Assembly (NCBI GenBank): GCA_002403895.1
Contig: DHIQ01000069.1
Coordinates: forward strand, 8,643 to 23,985
Direction: 5' to 3'
DNA length: 15,343 nt
DNA from: Candidatus Neomicrothrix sp. UBA4742
GTDB lineage: Bacteria; Actinomycetota; Acidimicrobiia; Acidimicrobiales; Acidimicrobilacustridaceae
Made by a program: the position numbers and the translations under genes. Positions 6,813 through 13,775 of the stretch are shown here, piece after piece. Under the pieces are notes generated by a model. The model ran no database searches, was not told the DNA's origin, and saw only the letters and a program-made list of their open reading frames with translations. Each line of letters begins with the position of its first letter. Position 1 is the first letter of the stretch.

Positions 6813-7892
6813 TCAGGGCTCGAACGGCTCGTAGTAGTGCTCGGCTCCGACCGCACGGACATCGTCGAGCCAGTTGCCCTCGTAGTCGTCGTTAGGACCC
6901 TGGATGAGATCGCTGGGCTCGCCCGGCGCGGTGGTGGCGAACGTCCAGGCTTGGCGCTTGTACGTCCAGTTCTCGGGATACAGCTCGTGGGCCCGCCGGA
7001 ACCAGCCCACCGCAGCGTCGTGCTCGCCGTCGCGCCACAGACCCTGGCCCAGCTCGAAACAAGCCGCCGCCTCGGCATGGGCGGGGGGTCGGGGGTCGGA
7101 CCGGGCGATGACCTCGTCGGGGCTGAGGGCGAAGCGACTGGCCGAGCCGTTGGCCGCCCAGTCGCGGATGGCCTCGAGGTAGAGGTCCACGTCGGTGCGG
7201 ATCTTCTTGACCTCGGTCAGCATCTCGCCGATGCGGCCCAAGCCCTCGGGCACCTCCATGTCACGCCGCGCCGACTGACGGACGTGGGCGGCGTGGGCCG
7301 GACGCACGATCACGCCCTGTTCGTCGATCCACACCGCGTTGGGCACGTTGACGAAGCCGAACCGCTCGTCGGTCACGTGCGCTTGGTCGATCAGCGACGG
7401 GTGGGTGGGATGGGCGGCCTCGATCCACCGTCGGGTCGCATCGGCGCCACCAGTGTCGAGGGCCACGGTGACCACCTCCACCCCCAGCGGGTGAAGTTCA
7501 GTGCGCAGGTCCTGCCACCCGGGCAGGTCGCCGCGGCATCCTCACCACGACGCCCAGGCAACGAGCAGCACCTTCTGGCCGTCCAGGCTCGACAGCGAGA
7601 AAGGGTTGCCGTCGAGATCGGGCAGCGTGAGCTCGGGGGCCTCGGCGCTCGACAATGCCCGACCCGACACCGTCGCCGGACCGAGCGCCCACCGCTCATG
7701 GACCTGATCCTGGACGAGGGGCATGGCCAGCCGTTCGGCCAGCACCACCACGTCGAGGCGACCACCAGCCACGGTGGCCTCGGCCGGGAGAGGCACGCAG
7801 ATGTCGCCGCTGCAGGCGCCCTCTGGCTTGATGGCCCAGCCGGTGCGGGCGGCGAACTCGTCGCCGTCGACGATCAACTCCGAGAGGATCAC
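6813..7892 (-). CDS. Redoxin/TlpA-like selenoprotein (in-frame TGA read as Sec117) with C-terminal helical-repeat region
   Basis: One continuous 360-codon frame runs from GTG 7892 to TGA 6813, broken only by TGA at codon 117. Residues about 85-198 are a thioredoxin-fold redoxin domain: APELTLPDLDG (85-95), a strand VLLVAWASW (108-116), then the TGA, GCR (118-120) and the cis-proline loop NVPNAVWID (182-190). In relatives the TGA position is the redox Cys of WASWCGCR, so the active site would be a U-x-C selenenylsulfide pair. An N-terminal region (1-84) has a second C-x4-C pair (Cys27, Cys32). Residues about 268-310 look like a TPR-type helical hairpin. It probably acts as a thiol/selenol oxidoreductase or peroxidase; no signal peptide or membrane segment is seen. 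A nonsense-mutated pseudogene is the main alternative, but no other lesion is present and a SECIS-like hairpin follows. It has its own TACGGT box 6 bases upstream and lies 51 bp after tetR. Confidence 0.8.
7511..7527 (-). promoter_or_regulatory. bSECIS-like hairpin after the in-frame UGA
   Basis: In the minus-strand RNA, CCUGCC (7527-7522) pairs perfectly with GGCAGG (7516-7511) over the 5-nt loop CGGGU. Twenty bases separate the UGA from the loop, and a G is the second loop base. This meets the published bacterial SECIS consensus as I recall it: loop 16-37 nt after UGA, a G among the first two loop bases, and a 4-16 bp upper stem. No long lower stem is evident. This element would recruit SelB with Sec-tRNA. 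Confidence 0.6.
7542..7544 (-). other. Selenocysteine-type UGA codon (Sec117)
   Basis: TGA lies in frame between WASW and GCR, exactly at the catalytic cysteine position of the redoxin motif. UGA is a normal stop elsewhere in the window (exporter, ddl, acyl reductase, LarA-like, plsC, tetR and this gene's own terminus), so general reassignment of UGA is excluded and site-specific recoding is implied. Confidence 0.75.
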
Positions 7893-7898
7893 GTCGTG

Positions 7899-7904
7899 AC
7901 CGTA
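7899..7904 (-). promoter_or_regulatory. -10 element of a leaderless redoxin promoter
   Basis: TACGGT on the minus strand lies 6 bases before GTG 7892. There is no Shine-Dalgarno before that GTG, and the hexamer is identical to that of ddl. The selenoprotein gene may therefore be transcribed independently of tetR. Confidence 0.45.
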
Positions 7905-7922
7905 CCGCTGTTCCGGCTCCGG

Positions 7923-7945
7923 CGGTTGGCTCCGACGGTTGGCTC
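7923..7945. repeat. Two direct copies of CGGTTGGCTC
   Basis: CGGTTGGCTC occurs at 7923-7932 and 7936-7945, 13 bp apart start to start, in the short gap between tetR and the redoxin gene. The second copy touches the tetR stop codon. It lies just upstream of the redoxin -10 and could be a binding site for a regulator, but a chance duplication is equally possible. Confidence 0.3.
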
Positions 7946-8540
7946 AGTCGGGCACGCCGTCGGCCACCAGGGCCGAGTGCAGGAACCGCAACAGCTCGCG
8001 GCGGCGGATCACCATCGAGCGCAGCGTGGGTTCGATACCGACCGCCCGCAGCACCTCGACCTCGGTGGCCACACCCAGCACGGTCGAATACGTCGACAAC
8101 AAGACGAGTCGGGCGTCGGTGGTGCGCATGTTGCCGGCCGCCATCTCCGCCTCCAGGAACTCGCGGGCCCGGGTCACCAGGGGGTCGAGGCTGTCGCTCA
8201 GGCGGGTGGCGGCCGGCGGGCCGAGGCGGCTCACCTCACGAAGGAGTCCCAGCAACTCCGGGCGGCGCAGAGCCAGGCGGAAGACCGATCGGATGATGGC
8301 CTCGACCCGGGCCCACCCTGGCCCCGCGTCGGCCAGCGCCTCTTCGAGCACCGCGGCCAGATCAGCCGAGCTGTGGTCGATGACGGCGTCCAGCAACTCG
8401 ACCTTCGACGGGTAATAGTAGAGGATCGTCTGCTTGCGAATGCCCAGCTCAGCGGCCAGTTGATCGAGGGAGGTCGCATCGAACCCGCGGCTCCCAAATG
8501 AAGCCAGCGCCTCGGTCAGCACCCGGTCCTTCGTCGTCAT
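7944..8540 (-). CDS. TetR/AcrR family transcriptional regulator
   Basis: This is a dimeric DNA-binding repressor of 198 residues, normal for the family. The N-terminal helix-turn-helix spans about residues 5-50: ALASFGSRGFDATSLDQLA, then LGIRKQTILYYYPSK, the classic TetR recognition segment with the Y-Y-Y-P-S-K end. The C-terminal all-helical part binds an unknown ligand. The start is ATG 8540, directly next to a palindrome. The gene is divergent from the acyl-reductase operon at 8578 with 37 bp between them, the usual layout for a TetR protein controlling its divergent neighbour and itself. The operon content suggests a fatty acyl or related lipid ligand (inference). The redoxin gene follows 51 bp downstream on the same strand. 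Confidence 0.92.
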   Translation of the reverse strand: MTTKDRVLTEALASFGSRGFDATSLDQLAAELGIRKQTILYYYPSKVELLDAVIDHSSADLAAVLEEALADAGPGWARVEAIIRSVFRLALRRPELLGLLREVSRLGPPAATRLSDSLDPLVTRAREFLEAEMAAGNMRTTDARLVLLSTYSTVLGVATEVEVLRAVGIEPTLRSMVIRRRELLRFLHSALVADGVPD

Positions 8541-8554
8541 CTACCAAATGGTAG
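8541..8554. promoter_or_regulatory. Likely TetR operator palindrome
   Basis: CTACCA-AA-TGGTAG has perfect 6-bp arms around two bases. It lies directly against the tetR start codon in the 37-bp divergent gap and contains the tetR -10 box, so binding would block tetR transcription and probably the opposing operon. A weaker inverted repeat AGCA-N4-TGCT (8555-8566) adjoins it. Confidence 0.7.
8548..8553 (-). promoter_or_regulatory. -10 element of a leaderless tetR promoter
   Basis: The minus strand reads TACCAT, four of six consensus bases, 7 bases before ATG 8540. It is embedded in the operator palindrome, which predicts autorepression. There is no Shine-Dalgarno between box and start. Confidence 0.5.
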
Positions 8555-8565
8555 AGCATGTTTGC

Positions 8566-8571
8566 TAGAAC
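8566..8571 (+). promoter_or_regulatory. Possible -10 element of the acyl-reductase operon
   Basis: TAGAAC lies 6 bases before GTG 8578. It matches four consensus bases but lacks the final T. Its spacing equals that of the other leaderless starts here. It is 11 bp from the TetR palindrome, so a bound repressor would overlap RNA polymerase. Confidence 0.35.
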
Positions 8572-8577
8572 GTAGGG

Positions 8578-10968
8578 GTGATCGCCGACGACCTCGCCGG
8601 AAAGCGCCTGTTCATCACCGGCACGACCGGCTTCTTGGGCACCGCCCTGCTCGAACGGTTGCTCCGCGCCGTGCCCGACTGCGAGATCGTTCTCCTGGTC
8701 CGACCCGGCAAGCGATCGACCGTCGAGCAGCGAATCACCCGGGAGATCTTCAAGAACGACGCCTTCGACCGCTTGCGGGCCGAGTTCGGCAAGGACGGCT
8801 TCGCCGAGCTGACCGCCCGGCGGGTGTCGGCCGTGGCCGGCGACGTGAGCACCGACGGGCTCGGCCTCGATGAAGCCGGGCGGGCCGCCCTGGCCAGTTG
8901 CGACGTGATCATCCACTCCGCCGCCACCGTGTCGTTCGACTCGCCGCTCGACGGCGCCGTCGAAGTCAACCTGCTGGGACCCACCCGCGTCGCCGCCACC
9001 CTCAACGACCTCGGCGTCACCCCCCACCTGGTGGCGGTGTCCACCTGTTACGTGGCCGGCAACCGCCGGGGCAACGCCCCCGAGATCATGGTCAGCGACG
9101 ACCCGTTCTCCGTCGAAATCGATTGGCGCCGCGAGGTCGAGGGTGCCCGCCGCGCCCGCAGCGATGCCGAAGCGACCAGCCGCACCCCCGAGATGTTGAC
9201 CGACTTCCGCAAGGCCGCCCGCCGCGAGTTGGGGGCGGCGGGGACGCCGGCCCTGGCTTCCAAGACCGAGCAGCTCCGCGGCCGGTGGGTGAGCGATCGC
9301 CTCGTCGAGGCCGGCCGGGCCCGCGCCGCCTCGCTGGGCTGGCCCGACGCCTACGCCTACACCAAGGCGCTGGGTGAGCGGGCGCTGCTCGAAACCCAGG
9401 GGCCGATCCCCGTGAGCATCGTCCGGCCGTCCATCATCGAATCCGCGCTGGCCGAGCCCAAGCCGGGCTGGATCCGCGGCTTCCGAATGGCCGAGCCGGT
9501 CATCATCTCCTACGCCCGCGGGATGTTGAAGGAGTTCCCCGGCGTGCCCGAGGGCATCGTCGACGTCATCCCCGTCGACCTGGTCGTGGCGGCCATCATT
9601 GCCGTGGCCGCCAAGGGCCCCGACACTGATCCCACCACCGGCGAGGCGGTGCCCGAGGTCGTCCAGGTGGCCTCAGGATCGCAGAACCCGCTGCGCTATC
9701 GCCGGCTGGTGAACCTGGTGAGCGGCTGGTTCAAGGAGCACCCGCTGTACGACAACGACGGGCAACCCATTGTGGTACCCGAGTGGACGTTCCCCGGCCG
9801 GGGGCGGGTGCAGGACCAGCTCACCCAGGCCAAGTCCATGCTCGAGCGGGCCGAGAAGATCCTCGGCAACCTGCCGCTACGAGGCAAGCAGGCCGAACTG
9901 AACGCCACCATCGAGGAGCGGCGCGAGGAGCTCGAACGGGCCCTCGGCTACGTCGAGTTGTACGGGGCCTACGCCGAGTGCGAGGCGGTCTACGGACTCG
10001 ACCGGCTGCTCGCCCTGTGGGACGCGCAGACGCCCGAGGACCAGGCCACGTTTCTGTTCGATCCCCGGGCCATCGACTGGGACCGTTACGTCAGGGAGAT
10101 CCACCTGCCGTCGGTGGTCGAGCACGGCCGGGTCAAGAGCACGCCCGGGGCGCGCACCGGCCCCAGCCGGGCCGACCGGCTGCGCAGCCAGGTCCTGTCG
10201 CCCGAGCGCCACCTGGCCGCCTTCGATCTGGAGAACACGCTCATCGCCTCGAACGTGGTGGCGTCGTACTCGTGGCTGGCCACCCGGCGCCTCCCCCCCG
10301 ACGAGCGACTGCGCTTCGTGGCCCGCACCCTGGCCGAAGGCCCCTCCTTGCTGGCCCTCGACCGCAAGGACCGCAGCGACTTCCTCCGCCTGTTCTACCG
10401 CCGCTACGACGGCGCCCCGGTGGGTCAGATCCAAGAAGACGCGGCGGAGATGTTCAGCGAGCTGATCCTGGCCAAGTCGTTCCCGGCCGCCATCCGCCGG
10501 GTCCGCGAGCACCGCCGGCTGGGACACCGCACCGTGCTCATCACCGGCGCCCTCGACTTCGTGATCGACCCGCTGCGCCCACTGTTCGACGACATCGTGT
10601 GCGCTGAGCTCGGCGTGCGGGCCAACGGCACCTACAACGGCGAACTGACCAACGTGCCCCCCACCGGCGAGACCAGGGCTCAGGCGCTCATGGATTTCGC
10701 CGCGGCCAACGATCTCGACCTGCGTGAGTCGGTGGCCTACGCCGATTCGACCAGCGACCTGCCCATGCTCGAGGCGGTCGGCTTCCCGGTGGCGGTCAAC
10801 CCCGAGACCCGGCTGGCGACGCTGGCCCGCAAGCGGGGCTGGCTGGTGGAGCAGTGGGCCAAATCGCCCGGGGCTCCTCGGGTGCTGGTCCCCATCGGTG
10901 GTCGCCGCCGCAAGCACAGTGGGCTGGCCAATCCGTTGGTTCGTTCCCTCGGAGGCTCGACCCGATGA
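8578..10968 (+). CDS. Fatty acyl-CoA reductase (NAD-binding_4) fused to HAD-IB phosphatase-like domain
   Basis: This is a two-domain protein of 796 residues. Residues about 8-350 form a Rossmann-type acyl-CoA reductase domain of the male-sterility/Lys2 C-terminal kind: TGTTGFLG (14-21), HSAATVSFD (113-121), Ser155 in VSTCYV, and the catalytic YxxxK at Tyr259/Lys263. It is expected to reduce an acyl thioester to an aldehyde or alcohol with NADPH. A helical linker follows (about 410-540). The C-terminal SerB-like HAD domain has FDLENT (549-554, nucleophile Asp550), TGALD (656-660, motif II) and YADSTSDLPML (721-731, motif IV). The second Asp of the usual DxDxT is Glu552, and Arg700 sits where a motif III Lys is common, so phosphatase activity is uncertain. 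GTG 8578 places the first Rossmann strand at residue 10. It is first in the operon facing tetR. Confidence 0.88.
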   Translation: MIADDLAGKRLFITGTTGFLGTALLERLLRAVPDCEIVLLVRPGKRSTVEQRITREIFKNDAFDRLRAEFGKDGFAELTARRVSAVAGDVSTDGLGLDEAGRAALASCDVIIHSAATVSFDSPLDGAVEVNLLGPTRVAATLNDLGVTPHLVAVSTCYVAGNRRGNAPEIMVSDDPFSVEIDWRREVEGARRARSDAEATSRTPEMLTDFRKAARRELGAAGTPALASKTEQLRGRWVSDRLVEAGRARAASLGWPDAYAYTKALGERALLETQGPIPVSIVRPSIIESALAEPKPGWIRGFRMAEPVIISYARGMLKEFPGVPEGIVDVIPVDLVVAAIIAVAAKGPDTDPTTGEAVPEVVQVASGSQNPLRYRRLVNLVSGWFKEHPLYDNDGQPIVVPEWTFPGRGRVQDQLTQAKSMLERAEKILGNLPLRGKQAELNATIEERREELERALGYVELYGAYAECEAVYGLDRLLALWDAQTPEDQATFLFDPRAIDWDRYVREIHLPSVVEHGRVKSTPGARTGPSRADRLRSQVLSPERHLAAFDLENTLIASNVVASYSWLATRRLPPDERLRFVARTLAEGPSLLALDRKDRSDFLRLFYRRYDGAPVGQIQEDAAEMFSELILAKSFPAAIRRVREHRRLGHRTVLITGALDFVIDPLRPLFDDIVCAELGVRANGTYNGELTNVPPTGETRAQALMDFAAANDLDLRESVAYADSTSDLPMLEAVGFPVAVNPETRLATLARKRGWLVEQWAKSPGAPRVLVPIGGRRRKHSGLANPLVRSLGGSTR

Positions 10969-10991
10969 AGGCGCTCCGATGAAGGCGCTCC
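10964..10991 (+). repeat. 14-bp tandem duplication creating a decoy start before the ADH gene
   Basis: GATGAAGGCGCTCC occurs twice in a row (10964-10977, 10978-10991). The first copy puts ATG 10965 at 9 bases from GGAGG (10951-10955), the ideal spacing, but it encodes only MKALR before TGA 10980-10982. That stop overlaps the true ADH start ATG 10979, which is in frame and 23 bases from the Shine-Dalgarno. The first ATG also overlaps the stop of the upstream gene (ATGA at 10965-10968). This looks like slipped-strand duplication of the original start. Confidence 0.8.
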
Positions 10992-12187
10992 AGTTCGAAC
11001 GCAACGTGGCCCGCTACGCGGCGGCGATGCTGGCCGGTCGGGCCGTTCCCGGCGCCGGAGCCCGGGTGGGGCCGCTGCGGCTGCGCGACATCGATCCACC
11101 GCGCCTGCCGGGGCCCGACTGGGTGTACCTGCGGCCCCGGCTCTCGGGGATCTGCGGCAGCGATCTGTCCACCATCGACGGGACCTCGTCGCGCTATTTC
11201 GAGCCGATCGTGTCGTTCCCCTTCGTGCCCGGTCACGAAGTGGTGGCCGACCGCGAGGGCACCGACGGCACCGACCGGGTCGTGCTCGAACCGGTGCTGG
11301 GCTGCGTGACCCGCAACATCGATCCGGTATGTGTGGCCTGTGCCCGCGGCGATTTGGGCAACTGCGAGCGCATCGCCTTCGGTGATCTCGAACCGGGTCT
11401 GCAGACCGGCTTCTGCTGCGACACCGGCGGCGGATGGTCGACCCTCATGGTGGCCCACCCCAGCCAGATCCACCCCGTGCCAGCCGACATGAGCGACGAG
11501 GCCGCGGTCATCGTCGAGCCCACCGCCTGCGCCGTCCACAGCGCACTGGCCGCCGGGGTCAGCGAGGGCGACACCGTGGTGGTGATCGGCTCCGGCACCC
11601 TCGGGTTGTTGACCATCGCGGCGCTGCGGGCCCACACCTCGGCGGGCATCATCATGGCCACGGCCAAGTATCCGGCCCAACAGGAACTGGCTCAGGCGCT
11701 GGGCGGCACGCAGGTGATCGAACCGAATGAGCTGAAGCGGGCCGTGCGCCGTACCACCGGCACCCTGGCGCTCGGTGACGGGGACATCGACCGGCTGGCC
11801 GGCGGCGCCGACGTCGTCATCGACTGCGTGGGCAGCGAGGCGAGCATCACTGAAGCCTTGGCCGTCGTCCGTCCCAGGGGACGCGTCGCCATGGTGGGCA
11901 TGCCCGGCCACGTGCACCTGGACCTCACCGGGCTGTGGCAGCGCGAGATCACCCTGTTCGGGGCCTACGCCTACGGCACCGAGACGCTGGCCGACGGCAC
12001 CCGCCGGCGCACGTTCGACCTCGCCTTCGATCTCGTGCGCGCCGCCGACCTCGGTCGTCTGGTGAGCGCCACCTATCCCCTCGCACGGTTCGGCGACGCC
12101 GTCGCCCACGCCGCCGGCGCCGGCCCCCGCGGCGCCGTGAAGATCGCCTTCGACCTCCGCAACGAGAAAGAGCGCACTCGTGCCTAG
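10979..12187 (+). CDS. Zinc-dependent alcohol dehydrogenase (MDR superfamily)
   Basis: This medium-chain dehydrogenase/reductase has 402 residues. Catalytic zinc ligands are Cys59 in GICGSD, His86 with Glu87 in GHE, and probably Glu180 in VEP. The structural zinc lobe has four cysteines: Cys109, Cys118, Cys121 and Cys129. The NAD(P)-binding Rossmann motif is GSGTLG (204-209). It presumably interconverts an alcohol and an aldehyde or ketone, plausibly linked to the acyl reductase encoded just upstream. The chain is about 50 residues longer than a typical enzyme, with a longer N-terminus. ATG 10979 is the first in-frame start after the duplicated start region. The gene ends 8 bp inside the next gene, indicating translational coupling. 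Confidence 0.9.
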   Translation: MKALQFERNVARYAAAMLAGRAVPGAGARVGPLRLRDIDPPRLPGPDWVYLRPRLSGICGSDLSTIDGTSSRYFEPIVSFPFVPGHEVVADREGTDGTDRVVLEPVLGCVTRNIDPVCVACARGDLGNCERIAFGDLEPGLQTGFCCDTGGGWSTLMVAHPSQIHPVPADMSDEAAVIVEPTACAVHSALAAGVSEGDTVVVIGSGTLGLLTIAALRAHTSAGIIMATAKYPAQQELAQALGGTQVIEPNELKRAVRRTTGTLALGDGDIDRLAGGADVVIDCVGSEASITEALAVVRPRGRVAMVGMPGHVHLDLTGLWQREITLFGAYAYGTETLADGTRRRTFDLAFDLVRAADLGRLVSATYPLARFGDAVAHAAGAGPRGAVKIAFDLRNEKERTRA

Positions 12188-13775
12188 ACCTGGATTCGTC
12201 CTCGACGTGGATCGGGCGACCCCGCCTGTCCTGTTCCACCACGGTGAGAACTTCAAGCTGGAGAAGCTGCCGCCCGGGCGCTCGCGCATCATCTATCCGG
12301 GCGAGCCCCTCGAGCCGCTGGACGACATCGAGGGCGCCATCCATCACGCCCTGCTCAATCCCCACGGCGACTCCGAACCGCTCCCCGCCCTGTTGCGCCC
12401 GGGCATGCGCCTCACCATCGCCTTCGATGACATCTCGCTGCCGCTGCCGCCCATGAAGCGTCCCGACATCCGACAGCGCATCATCGAACAGGTCCTCGAT
12501 CTGGCCGCCGCGGCGGGCGTGGACGACGTCGAGCTCATCGCCGCGCTTTCCCTGCACCGACGCATGACCGAGGACGAGCTCCGCCACGCCGTCGGCGACC
12601 GGGTCTATGACGCCTTCGCCCCCCACGGCCTGCTCTACAACCACGACGCCGAAGATCCGGACAACCTCACCTTCATCGGCACCACCGACCAGGGCGAAGA
12701 AGTCGAGATCAACAAGCGGGCGGCCGAGAGCGACCTGCTCGTGTACGTCAACATCAACATCGTGTCGATGGACGGCGGCTGGAAGAGCACCGCCACCGGC
12801 TTGTCGAGCTACCGCAGCCTGCGCCACCACCACAACGTCAAGACCATGCAGCACTCGAAGTCGTTCATGGACCGCCACGCCTCCGAACTGCACTCGTCCA
12901 ACTGGCGCATGGGCAAGGTGTTGCGGGAATCGGGCGTGAAGGTGTTCCAGATCGAGACCACCGTCAACAACAACGTGTTCGGGACCGAGGGCCCCATGAG
13001 CGTGCTGCAAAAGCGCGAATGGGAATGGACCACGCGTGACCGGATGACGTTCCTGGGCATGAAGGCGGGGCTGGACCGCATGTCGGCCCGTACCCGGCGG
13101 TCGATCTTCCAAGGGTGGCGGGCCCCGCACCAGATGACGTCGGTGCAGGCCGGCGAGGTGGAAGCCGTCCACGAGGTCACCACCGCCAACGTGTTCAAGC
13201 AGCACCTCGTTCCCGTCGAGGGCCAGACCGACATCCTCACCATGGGGCTGCCCTACATCTGCCCGTACAACGTGAACTCGATCATGAACCCGATCCTGGT
13301 CATGTGCCTGGGACTCGGCTACTTCTTCAACCTCTACCGGGGAAAGCCGCCAGTGCGCGAGGGCGGCGTGCTGATCATGAGCCATCCCACGCCGTGGGAG
13401 TTCCACCCGGTGCATCACCCCAGCTACATCGATTTCTTCGAGCAGGTGCTGGCCGATACGACCGACCCGATCGAGATCGAGGCGAAGTACGAAAAGCAGT
13501 TCGCCGAAGACGAGTGGTACCGCCATCTGTACCGGACGTCGTACGCCTACCACGGCGTGCACCCGTTCTACATGTGGTACTGGGGCGCCCACGCCATGCA
13601 GCACCTCGGTCAGGTGATCATCGTGGGCGGCGACGTGCGAGCGGTCCGCCGCCTCGGGTTCAAGCCGGCCTCCACGCTGCAGGACGCGTTGGAGATGGCG
13701 TCGGACACCGTCGGGCGCGACGCCACCATCACCCACCTCCACAACCCGCCCATCCTCATGGCGGACGTGACGTGA
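12180..13775 (+). CDS. LarA-like (DUF2088) nickel-pincer-type protein, atypical active site
   Basis: This 531-residue protein is related to lactate racemase LarA, which carries a nickel-pincer nucleotide and moves hydride on 2-hydroxy acids. Visible landmarks are FDDISLPLPP (82-91), LSLHRRMTEDELR (123-135, His126), DGGWK (198-202, Lys202) and the triple His 216-218. In Lactiplantibacillus LarA numbering as I recall it, His108, Lys184 (cofactor attachment) and His200 (nickel ligand) correspond to His126, Lys202 and His218, with identical spacing. By contrast the substrate Arg75 (DxTRP) is Leu87 and His174 is not conserved. The cofactor site seems kept while the substrate site differs, so lactate is unlikely. 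The C-terminal part is longer than LarA. GTG 12180 overlaps the ADH stop by 8 bp. Confidence 0.75.
   Translation: MPRPGFVLDVDRATPPVLFHHGENFKLEKLPPGRSRIIYPGEPLEPLDDIEGAIHHALLNPHGDSEPLPALLRPGMRLTIAFDDISLPLPPMKRPDIRQRIIEQVLDLAAAAGVDDVELIAALSLHRRMTEDELRHAVGDRVYDAFAPHGLLYNHDAEDPDNLTFIGTTDQGEEVEINKRAAESDLLVYVNINIVSMDGGWKSTATGLSSYRSLRHHHNVKTMQHSKSFMDRHASELHSSNWRMGKVLRESGVKVFQIETTVNNNVFGTEGPMSVLQKREWEWTTRDRMTFLGMKAGLDRMSARTRRSIFQGWRAPHQMTSVQAGEVEAVHEVTTANVFKQHLVPVEGQTDILTMGLPYICPYNVNSIMNPILVMCLGLGYFFNLYRGKPPVREGGVLIMSHPTPWEFHPVHHPSYIDFFEQVLADTTDPIEIEAKYEKQFAEDEWYRHLYRTSYAYHGVHPFYMWYWGAHAMQHLGQVIIVGGDVRAVRRLGFKPASTLQDALEMASDTVGRDATITHLHNPPILMADVT

Noticed and set aside
6813..7892. Redoxin as a frameshifted or nonsense pseudogene
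   Set aside because: There is no frameshift, both sides keep motifs and codon bias, the stop is TGA exactly at the catalytic Cys, and a SECIS-like hairpin follows. It remains the formal alternative until selenocysteine genes are checked.
6810..8501. A 563-codon plus-strand frame opposite the redoxin and tetR genes
   Set aside because: Its translation is a Gly/His/Arg/Val-rich composition without recognisable motifs, the usual mirror of G/C-ending codons on the other strand. The minus strand holds two clear families.
11949..13742. A 597-codon minus-strand frame opposite the LarA-like gene (similarly 498 codons opposite ADH and 409 opposite the exporter)
   Set aside because: Low-complexity shadow translations. 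The sense frames carry conserved motifs and coherent overlaps with neighbours.
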